From assembly GCA_044351045.1 (NCBI GenBank), contig JBILGM010000061.1:1-14565 (forward strand): 14,565 nucleotides of DNA, in the 5' to 3' direction. Shown here in pieces: positions 8,274-14,565 of the stretch. The DNA is from UBA6136 sp044351045. GTDB taxonomy: Bacteria; Pseudomonadota; Gammaproteobacteria; Methylococcales; Methylococcaceae. The notes under the pieces were generated by a model. The model was not told the DNA's origin, did not search any database, and was given only the letters and a program-made list of their open reading frames with translations. Position numbers and translations under genes: made by a program. Within the stretch, counting starts at the first letter, position 1; every line of letters starts with the position of its first letter.

Positions 8274-8338
8274 TCTATATCCCCCGGAGTGGCCTGATAC
8301 ATACGTAGTTTTACCTATTCGCTCACAGAGGTTACCTC
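8274..8338 (-). promoter_or_regulatory. Candidate promoter/operator region of the response regulator gene
   Basis: Read on the minus strand, a TATAGA box (8274-8279) could be a -10 with no good -35, as at an activator-dependent promoter. Upstream of it is AGGTAAAACTACGTATGT, which contains the palindrome TACGTA (8302-8307) and resembles the element before the hybrid kinase. On the plus strand TTACCT occurs twice, at 8311-8316 and 8332-8337, exactly 21 bases apart, about two helical turns. The second copy lies in the perfect small palindrome GAGGT-T-ACCTC (8328-8338). Assignment to a particular protein is inference. Confidence 0.4.
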
Positions 8339-8356
8339 GGGGACTCCGCTTTTTGT

Positions 8357-11080
8357 TTATTGGGCATAAATCGTCAGCAAGCCCGACAACCCGACATTGC
8401 CCTGATTATCGTAGGCCCTGGCCTGAGCCAGATAGGACTTTTTGGCCGCCGGCGACTTCCATGCGCAGGCATAGGGAGCGGTTCTATCGGAACACACCAT
8501 TTTGGCATCCACCAGAAACTCCACTCGTTCAATCGCATAGGTCGGAAGATTGCTGATGGTGGCGCTCATGTTCAGCGTGCTCTTTTTTGCAATCACAATC
8601 GAACCAGAGGGCGCCAGGGCGACGATCGGTTTGACCAGATTGAGTGTGATGGCGACGGACGCGACCGGGCTCTGATTTCCCGCATGGTCGCGGGCGATGG
8701 CATAGATCGTGTGGAGCCCGGATGCCGTCTTGCTCGAATCCCAGTTGACCAGATAAGTCGGGGTTGTCGCCTTGCCCAAGGATGCCTCGGTTTTCACTGC
8801 GTCCAGGTAATACTCGACTTCTCGGACGCCAGAGCCGCCGGCGTTATCGGAGGCGATAGCGTCCAGGCTGACCACGCCGCTGACGTTCTCACCCGGCAGC
8901 GGGTAGGTGATGCTTACGGTGGGCGGGGTCGTATCCTCAACGGGGGGGACTGGCCCGGACGGGTAAGCCACCACATAGCGCGACATCAATCCCGTCAATC
9001 CCGTTTTATCCCTCACCTGGAGCAGCAGCCAGTAGGTGCCTGGCGCGGTATAGCTGCAGGTATGGGTCGGCAGCAAGGTGCTTTTCGTGGTCCCATCCCC
9101 GCAACTGACCAAATAGGACGAGATCGCGCCATCCGGATCGTAGCTGGCGCTCATGTCAACATTCACCGTCAAGGGCACCATGCCGCTGTCCTTGTCCAGT
9201 TGCGCCAAGGCCAGGGGTGGCATGCCCGTTGCGCCATCAATCGATATGACCGCCGTGTAATTCTCCGACAGGTTGAGCTCCTGGTCGATGGCCTGTGCGG
9301 CGACCCGATAGACACCGGGTAAACTGAAGGTCAGGCTGCTGGTTGAACCGGACAAGCAGCACAGACCACTTGAGGTACTGTTGCCTGATGCCCATAAATC
9401 CCAGCGGACAGCCGACCCCTCCGGATCAACCGCGGCAAAGGACACCGGCACCGGCACACCGACGGACCCTGTCTGGGGAACGATGAGGGTCCCTGCGGGC
9501 GCGGATCCATGGTCGGCGGCTTGACTGACCACTGCCCAGTTTCGGCCCGTCACGCCCCCTCCCCGGTTGTCCGCGACGGCAATGTCATAGGGCATCGCGG
9601 CAGTTCTCGCCACATCAGGCGCGCTGAAGGGAAGCCCATTGGGAAAGATCTGATTGGCCTGCCAGCCGAACAACCAAGCCGCATTGGGTCCGACCGGGCC
9701 CCGGGATGATGCGGTTCGGGTGGGGTCATTATCGGGATCGGCTATCACCGGGCTAAAGTCAACGGTTTCGCCCGCGCTGACAAACTTATCCGGGCCCATG
9801 GTCAGCGTAGGAAATTGGTTGAGCACGGGGTTAGACAGATAAGGGGTATTGGTCAGGGTTTTTACGACATTCAACCGGCCCGCCGTCGAGGTGGCGCTGG
9901 CTTTGGCATCGACTACGGTGTCATAGCTGGCGGGATGCAGCAGGGCATCTCTGGCTTGAAACGAGGTAAGCGCAGGGTTCATATCCAGCAGCGCCGCGGC
10001 GACCCCGGCCACATGCGGTGCCGCCAGATCGACACTGGCAAGCCCGTAGTTGGAGAAGCTGGCACCCGCGTCATTGCTGTCCGTGGCCAATACGGAGAGG
10101 ATGCCCCGATTGTTATAAGCCGCCGGGTACATGGGCGTTGCATCGGCATTCACGCCACTGTTTCCCGCTGCACAGACATCCAGCGTGCCGGGTTGCCCGG
10201 GGGACTCCTGCTCGAGCAGAGTCATGGCATCCTTGAGTGCAAGACTGAAACCACCGCCGCCCCAGGAATTATTGGTCACGCGGATATTGACACCGCTCTG
10301 CTTCAGGTTACTCAGCAAATCAAATCCCGCCACGGCATCGGAGATATAGCCACCGCCGGTGGCGTCGAGAAACTTGATGGACAACAGCTTGACCTGCCAG
10401 TTGATCCCGGCCACGCCAATCCCGTTGTTGCTGGCCGCCCCGATGACGCCGGCGACATGTGAGCCATGACCATAGTCGTCAGCTCCACCAGGAAGACAGG
10501 CGCCATCCCGGCAGGTATAGCCGTGAATGAACGGATTGATGGCATCCGAATAGAGGTTCGCCATCAGGTCAGGATGCGAATAATCAATCCCGGTATTGAC
10601 GACGGCCACCACCATATTGCTGGAATCCGTGTGAAGATCCCATGCCAACGGCGCGGCAATGCGCGGCATGTTCCATTGCTGGCTCGGATAGGCCGGGTCA
10701 TTGGGTATGCGGATGGCTTGCACCGCGTAATCCGGCTCGACATAGACGACATTCGGGTGCTGCTTGTAGTGCTCGATGACCTTATCAACCGTCAGCCCGG
10801 GCGGGTTATCGACCCGATGCAGGTTGATCTCCTTCGAAAGCAGCACCGAGCGCGGGCTACCCGACAGCACCGACTGTCCCGAACGAAACCGGACAATGAC
10901 CCGCGAACTGGAAAAACCGGGGGGTTCTCGCTCGTCCAGGGTGAGTGTGGCCGATGTGCCATCGGGGCTGACGATCAAGGTGGATGAATCGGGTTCGCGG
11001 GAGTAGCCCAGGGTAGAGGTCATCAAACCTCCAGCCAGAATCAACGCCAGAGAGTAGGCCGCATTGAGTTTTATGGACAT
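8357..11080 (-). CDS. Secreted subtilisin-family (S8) protein with degenerate catalytic triad, PKD and Ig-like domains
   Basis: This 907-residue protein begins with a Sec signal peptide (about 1-27; h-region AAYSLALILAGGLM). An I9-like propeptide at about 60-119 ends VVYVEPDY. The S8 fold follows at about 135-405. His205 (HGSHVAG), the SWG substrate-binding motif near 272 and oxyanion Asn307 (AAGNSG) are present. The catalytic Asp of the DTG motif is Asn162 (VVNTGIDYSHPDL). The GTSMAAPHVAG serine motif is missing: the chain passes from YGLASVDLAAP directly into HVAGVAA at 353-360, leaving Asp351 where Ser would align. It is therefore probably inactive. The C-terminal part holds a PKD domain (about 616-706), an Ig-like domain (about 717-814) and a final beta domain (about 821-907). 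There is no autotransporter or sorting tail, so type II secretion is possible. ATG 11080 is chosen because GAGGA lies 7 bases upstream and the signal peptide starts there. ATG 11083 is close behind; an in-frame ATG at 11167 lies in a hairpin and would bury the signal peptide. Confidence 0.93.
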   Translation of the reverse strand: MSIKLNAAYSLALILAGGLMTSTLGYSREPDSSTLIVSPDGTSATLTLDEREPPGFSSSRVIVRFRSGQSVLSGSPRSVLLSKEINLHRVDNPPGLTVDKVIEHYKQHPNVVYVEPDYAVQAIRIPNDPAYPSQQWNMPRIAAPLAWDLHTDSSNMVVAVVNTGIDYSHPDLMANLYSDAINPFIHGYTCRDGACLPGGADDYGHGSHVAGVIGAASNNGIGVAGINWQVKLLSIKFLDATGGGYISDAVAGFDLLSNLKQSGVNIRVTNNSWGGGGFSLALKDAMTLLEQESPGQPGTLDVCAAGNSGVNADATPMYPAAYNNRGILSVLATDSNDAGASFSNYGLASVDLAAPHVAGVAAALLDMNPALTSFQARDALLHPASYDTVVDAKASATSTAGRLNVVKTLTNTPYLSNPVLNQFPTLTMGPDKFVSAGETVDFSPVIADPDNDPTRTASSRGPVGPNAAWLFGWQANQIFPNGLPFSAPDVARTAAMPYDIAVADNRGGGVTGRNWAVVSQAADHGSAPAGTLIVPQTGSVGVPVPVSFAAVDPEGSAVRWDLWASGNSTSSGLCCLSGSTSSLTFSLPGVYRVAAQAIDQELNLSENYTAVISIDGATGMPPLALAQLDKDSGMVPLTVNVDMSASYDPDGAISSYLVSCGDGTTKSTLLPTHTCSYTAPGTYWLLLQVRDKTGLTGLMSRYVVAYPSGPVPPVEDTTPPTVSITYPLPGENVSGVVSLDAIASDNAGGSGVREVEYYLDAVKTEASLGKATTPTYLVNWDSSKTASGLHTIYAIARDHAGNQSPVASVAITLNLVKPIVALAPSGSIVIAKKSTLNMSATISNLPTYAIERVEFLVDAKMVCSDRTAPYACAWKSPAAKKSYLAQARAYDNQGNVGLSGLLTIYAQ

Positions 11081-11087
11081 CATCATT

Positions 11088-11092
11088 TCCTC
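11088..11092 (-). promoter_or_regulatory. Ribosome binding site supporting the subtilase start at 11080
   Basis: GAGGA on the minus strand precedes three tandem ATG codons (11086, 11083, 11080). Spacing is 1, 4 and 7 bases respectively. The 7-base spacing to 11080 equals that of the next gene to the right, so that start is preferred. Confidence 0.6.
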
Positions 11093-11146
11093 GGGTTGAT
11101 CGGGCCGGTTGCATGAACGAACTGGCACGACCCTGGCGGAAGGGAT

Positions 11147-11175
11147 GACAACCGACGGGATGGCCATCGGTTGTC
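11147..11175. repeat. Perfect 9-bp inverted repeat upstream of the subtilase gene
   Basis: GACAACCGA (11147-11155) and TCGGTTGTC (11167-11175) are exact inverted copies around an 11-base loop. It directly abuts the T-run of the upstream terminator and lies about 70-95 bases before the subtilase start. It could be an operator or a 5'-leader hairpin of the subtilase message. Confidence 0.45.
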
Positions 11176-11218
11176 AAAAAATAAGGGCGGGATGCCCGGC
11201 GACTGCCGGACATCCCGC
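11174..11218 (-). terminator. Intrinsic terminator of the 996-residue exported protein gene
   Basis: On the minus strand a 14-base stem (GCGGGATGTCCGGC with GCCGGGCATCCCGC, one G-U pair) closes on the tetraloop AGTC at 11187-11218. It is followed by CCTTATTTTTTG. It starts eight bases after the stop codon at 11227, and is the clearest terminator in the window. It separates the exported-protein gene from the subtilase gene. Confidence 0.92.
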
Positions 11219-11226
11219 GAGGACGT

Positions 11227-14217
11227 TTATTTGCAAACGCCGGGGTCGTTGTTGTTGTAGTGATCCAGCAGACTGGCGAGCTCACGCGCCATTTTGCTGT
11301 CTGCGGTGGTCAGCTTGCCGCTATAACCGTTGCCGGTGAAAGCGTATTTCGACAACAGGCTATTAGCCTTGAAGACAGCCGTATTCACCGCGTTACAGTA
11401 GTAGGCACCGGCGGCCAGGTTGGCCTCCGCAGCCACCATTTGTGCGGTCATGCCGAACAGCGGGTCACTGGCCATTCTTTTGCCATCAAAGCTGGATTTG
11501 CTGATCAGGCTGACGGCCTTGGCACAATCCGATGCCACCTCCGGATTGCCCGGATTGCCGACGAGGAAGAGCGAACCGACCTGCAGGCCTGGCAACGTGG
11601 CTTTGGCCATGGTCCGGTCAAGCACCGGTGCCTGTTTGCCATTGCTCTTGTTGCAAGAAGCCCAGTTGCGCCAGAAACCGATGGTCCGGGCGTCACCGCC
11701 CATGGGGGGGGTGTTGTCGACCGAAATCGACTTGGTTTCGCCTGCCGCGACGGTGAAGTCGAAGCACTGGATGCTGGTATCGGCTCCCGGGTCATTCAGA
11801 CTGTTCGGAACAAACACCGGGGTCAGACTGGTCTTCCAGCCCGGCATGACCATTTCGCACAGCTGATATTTGGCACCGGCTTTCAACCATGATTCGAACT
11901 GGACGCGACCGAAGTTGCCGGCATTGGCCGTTTGGGTATCCAGAATGGTGCCGATTGCCATCTCGGAAGCCCCTTCCCTTAACTGGAAGGTAAAGGCGTA
12001 GGTAGAGTCACCGGCAATGGGGGCGCCACTGACCGTCTTTACCACTTTGGCCTGACCCTGTTGAGTATTGCTGAAAGTACACTCAAAGGTCTTGCCATCA
12101 TCCAGCGGATAGTTGACCGCGAATGAACAGACCTGGGTGTTGACGCCGTCATTCGGTATGGCGCCATCCAGATCCCAGTGGGTCCGCAGTGTTTCGGTCA
12201 CGGTGTATACCCCTTCTTCCAGCTCTACCGGGAACAACACGCCGCCACCATTGGCCGGGGCGATGGTTTCCACCCCGCCGACAATCCCAGGACCTTGCAG
12301 TGTGAAGGTCCAGTTATAGTCGGGATCGGTATCCGCCAGAACCGGTGCAGTCAGCTTCTTGACCTGAGCGTGGGCCTTGACCTCGGGGGCTTGTATGTTG
12401 ACAAACGTCGCCGTACCCGCACACTGAGTCACCTTCCCTTCCGGATCCAGACTCAAAGAGACCGTCCGTGTGTCGCTGCCCTGCGCCTGGAGACCGGTAT
12501 CAGCGGTCGGATCACATTGGCTGCCACAGGTGGCCGGGTCTGGATAGTAGAGGGAACCGGTCTCTACCACGGTGTAGTCATCAGGCACCAAACCGGCCAG
12601 TTGGACGGACTTGACCAGGGGGTCGCCGCCGGCAAACGTGAGGGTCTCGACACGCTGATAGCTGGCATCATGCGCTCGGGTAATCAGGAAGTTCACATCC
12701 AGCTTCTCGCCACCGGTCAGAATGGCTGGGATCTCCTTGCTGAGTGCCAGCTTGACCGAAGCGCTGGAGTCTACGTTGATCATGATCGGCGTGGACTGAG
12801 TGGTGAAACCATCCGACCCCATCAACATGGCCGTATCCGTGAGGATACCGCTGGTAACGCGTTTGGCATCGAGTTGGAAGGTCTTGACGAACTCTACCTG
12901 CGCATTGCCGATTTGAGTTCCGGAGTTCCAGACCACCGGCCCCTGTGTCTGGCTGTCGGCCAGATAACCGTTGGCAAAACTACCGAAAGCGGGTTGCGCC
13001 ACCGAGAATGTCAGACCGGTTCCCGTCATTGACTCCGTGTCGGTGATTTGAGCGCTTGAATTGCTCATGGCGCCCTGCTCGATCTGTGCACTGGCCTGGG
13101 CGGTGGTCTGACCTGGAACGGCAATGCCGGTGACTTCATCAATATAAGTGGCCGTCGCCACATCGTTCAGATAGTCGCCCATATTGCCGGCCTGTTCTGC
13201 GGTAAGGGCGACCGTATGGGTCAGTACCTTGACCTCAGTATTGGCGGGAACATCCACCTCACCCGAGTCGATCGAGTCCAGCAGAGTGGTCCGGGTCATG
13301 CCCTTGAAGATCTTGTCATTGACCTTGACCGCGATAGTCCTCGCCGCTGGGTTTTTCGCATAGATATTGGTGGTGACATTCACCATACCCGGCGTGGCGG
13401 CGATCTTCTGCCATTCGACACGGAAAGTTACGTTCTGCGGTCGCGGCGCATCCGTTTCGCAGACATCACCAAAGGAGATCGAAGCCGGGCTTTGTTGCTT
13501 GCTCAGATTCCACGCATGATCCGAGTTCTGCTTGGCAGCCATGTCCTTCCGCAGTTCCTGAGGAGAAATCTCATTCACCGGGATGGAAACTTCCCTGGAC
13601 CCTATGCCTGCGGCCGTCAGGACCTGGTTAGCCAGATTGGCATGCAGTGATGCGCCTGGAAACTGGTGTGACCCGATCGCCAGGCGGCCATAGGTGTCAT
13701 ACACACAGGTCGTATTTTTGGCCTGAGTGATGGTGGCCTGCCGATAAATGGACTGATCTACGCCACCATAACCGGGGGTGATCAGCTGATCGGTGACCAC
13801 GGGGGCGGCACAGGATGGGCTGGAGAGCGCTGTATTCAGGGTCAGCGTGGAGAGCACGTCATACCCTGAAAAACCAGCGTCCTTGTTATCCAGCAGCATC
13901 GAAACTGTGTAGGTTTGGTTGGCTGGCGCGGCGTTACTGGCCTTAGCCTCAACCCGGTAAGGCACCAAATCCAGCTCGTTCCAGCCTTTGCCCAGGTTAC
14001 CTGTGGTGTAGGCGCTATTGGCACAGATATATTTGCCGTCCCCGTTGGGGAGGGTAATGGTGCCATCATTTTTACAGCCGGATAGCGTGAAGTTGACTTG
14101 CGACGGTTCGCTAGCCGCCATCGACGCCTGCGGCACCATAGCCGCGGCCAGCGCCAGCGTTGCCAAAACCGCCCACGGTTGCCCGTGGAGTGTCTGATTG
14201 GGTTTGTTCTTGGTCAT
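11227..14217 (-). CDS. Exported multi-domain protein with prealbumin-like folds and a C-terminal GFWRNW module
   Basis: This 996-residue protein opens with a clear signal peptide (1-34; LATLALAAAMVPQ, cleavage near ASMA). An N-terminal region of about 36-480, rich in beta-prone and Cys-containing segments, is not recognised. Three SpaA/prealbumin-like repeats follow at about 485-608, 615-718 and 720-836. Each has a VKL/VKKL/VVKTV opening strand, a GxYTVxE or KYQLCE strand (YTVVET at 548, YTVTET at 671, YQLCEM at 784) and a closing FVNI, FSNT or VDNT. The C-terminal domain, about 840-996, begins GDARTIGFWRNWASC and ends LLDHYNNNDPGVC. This resembles the TPGYWKNH module found at the end of many secreted bacterial repeat proteins. 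There is no LPXTG or PEP-CTERM tail. It is probably an extracellular or cell-surface structural or adhesive protein; the partner is unknown. ATG 14217 is fixed by AGGAG seven bases upstream. An in-frame start at 14307 would bury the signal peptide. Confidence 0.9.
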   Translation of the reverse strand: MTKNKPNQTLHGQPWAVLATLALAAAMVPQASMAASEPSQVNFTLSGCKNDGTITLPNGDGKYICANSAYTTGNLGKGWNELDLVPYRVEAKASNAAPANQTYTVSMLLDNKDAGFSGYDVLSTLTLNTALSSPSCAAPVVTDQLITPGYGGVDQSIYRQATITQAKNTTCVYDTYGRLAIGSHQFPGASLHANLANQVLTAAGIGSREVSIPVNEISPQELRKDMAAKQNSDHAWNLSKQQSPASISFGDVCETDAPRPQNVTFRVEWQKIAATPGMVNVTTNIYAKNPAARTIAVKVNDKIFKGMTRTTLLDSIDSGEVDVPANTEVKVLTHTVALTAEQAGNMGDYLNDVATATYIDEVTGIAVPGQTTAQASAQIEQGAMSNSSAQITDTESMTGTGLTFSVAQPAFGSFANGYLADSQTQGPVVWNSGTQIGNAQVEFVKTFQLDAKRVTSGILTDTAMLMGSDGFTTQSTPIMINVDSSASVKLALSKEIPAILTGGEKLDVNFLITRAHDASYQRVETLTFAGGDPLVKSVQLAGLVPDDYTVVETGSLYYPDPATCGSQCDPTADTGLQAQGSDTRTVSLSLDPEGKVTQCAGTATFVNIQAPEVKAHAQVKKLTAPVLADTDPDYNWTFTLQGPGIVGGVETIAPANGGGVLFPVELEEGVYTVTETLRTHWDLDGAIPNDGVNTQVCSFAVNYPLDDGKTFECTFSNTQQGQAKVVKTVSGAPIAGDSTYAFTFQLREGASEMAIGTILDTQTANAGNFGRVQFESWLKAGAKYQLCEMVMPGWKTSLTPVFVPNSLNDPGADTSIQCFDFTVAAGETKSISVDNTPPMGGDARTIGFWRNWASCNKSNGKQAPVLDRTMAKATLPGLQVGSLFLVGNPGNPEVASDCAKAVSLISKSSFDGKRMASDPLFGMTAQMVAAEANLAAGAYYCNAVNTAVFKANSLLSKYAFTGNGYSGKLTTADSKMARELASLLDHYNNNDPGVCK

Positions 14218-14565
14218 GAGATATCTCCTATGCAACGGCATGGGAAATACGCCTTGGCTTCTACAATCAATAACCCTTATGACTATTTTTCGCAGTGCAT
14301 AAAACATATTTCCGGCCGTCTCAAGTGTTTAGAGGTCAATTAGCAAGCCCTCAGCACACCCTTTTTGGGTAGGCGCAAGATGGAATTGCTGTGATGACTA
14401 AAACACCTGAGGGGCAAGGAAAATATTCGTGAGAATACTTAGTCGGCCCTGCAAAATTCAACTACCTGCATACGCTGACCGAAATCCAATCATCGGTCGC
14501 CCGCAGGCGTGCCCACCTTCGTTTTTCAACGCCCGCAGCAACTGGCCGATCAGGCACAAAAAAGC
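14218..14565. other. Upstream region of the exported protein gene; no gene recognised
   Basis: The AGGAG ribosome site is at 14225-14229 (minus strand). A possible promoter, TTGAGA (14319-14324), 17 bases, TATGCA (14296-14301), is a poor match at the -10 box and is offered only as a candidate. Two small stem-loops occur farther out: AATATTC-GTGA-GAATACT at 14422-14439 and GACCGA/TCGGTC at 14477-14498. Minus-strand codons are open for 35 residues from the right edge to a TGA, which could be the tail of an outside gene or chance. Nothing else is supported. Confidence 0.45.

Noticed and set aside
8282..8350. CGGAGT...ACTCCG followed by TTTTTG on the plus strand as a terminator
   Set aside because: The arms are over 50 bases apart and no plus-strand gene ends there.
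8360..9322. 320-codon plus-strand ORF
   Set aside because: It lies wholly antisense to the PKD/Ig-like part of the subtilase gene, has no domain-like features, and follows from the codon bias of the real gene.
9815..10462. 215-codon plus-strand ORF
   Set aside because: Antisense shadow of the S8 domain with Arg/Gly-rich composition.
10951..10965. GTS in PDGTSATL of the subtilase as an alternative catalytic serine
   Set aside because: It precedes the propeptide and S8 fold and lacks the following [AM]-A-x-P-H context.
12178..13032. 284-codon plus-strand ORF
   Set aside because: It is antisense to the prealbumin-like repeats of the exported protein; no ribosome site and His/Gly/Arg-rich shadow composition.

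Overview
The window carries six long genes, all on the minus strand. It looks like an accessory region of a proteobacterial chromosome, most likely gammaproteobacterial. That placement rests on the FixJ/LuxR-type response regulator, the CheB-CheR-PAS fusion, PAS histidine kinases of the HELQVHQ/AHELRNP type, Sec signal peptides with no cell-wall sorting motifs, and moderately high GC. It is an inference, and no genus is claimed. I see no tRNA, rRNA, CRISPR array, intact transposase or plus-strand gene.

Layout in the direction of transcription (right to left). (1) 14217-11227 encodes an exported 996-residue protein with three prealbumin-like beta domains and a C-terminal GFWRNW module. A strong intrinsic terminator at 11174-11218 closes this unit. 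(2) 11080-8357 encodes a secreted subtilisin-family (S8) protein with PKD and Ig-like C-terminal domains. Its protease domain is degenerate: the catalytic Asp is Asn, and the segment carrying the catalytic Ser is absent. (3) 8216-7608 encodes a FixJ-like response regulator. (4) About 540 bases follow without a convincing gene; they hold a repeat-like inverted repeat and a 79-codon open frame that ends in a TGATG overlap with the next start. (5) 7064-4464 encodes a CheB-CheR-PAS fusion without a kinase domain. (6) 4278-1486 encodes a four-PAS hybrid histidine kinase with a C-terminal receiver. (7) 1327 to beyond the left edge encodes a second, paralogous PAS histidine kinase, cut off by the window.

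Genes 3-7 look like one multi-component signalling locus: a DNA-binding regulator, a methylesterase/methyltransferase-type sensor and two related kinases. A related element, GGTA(N0-2)AAACTACG read on the minus strand, lies 64-88 bases upstream of both the response regulator and the hybrid kinase. At the kinase it joins a perfect 9-bp inverted repeat. This suggests the regulator may control its own gene and the kinase gene. The two exported proteins at the right are separate transcription units, and nothing in the sequence shows that the signalling locus controls them.

The most unusual item is the double loss of catalytic residues in an otherwise intact, full-length secreted subtilase beside a large exported beta-domain protein. 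Next in interest is the shared upstream element that links the regulator to the hybrid kinase.
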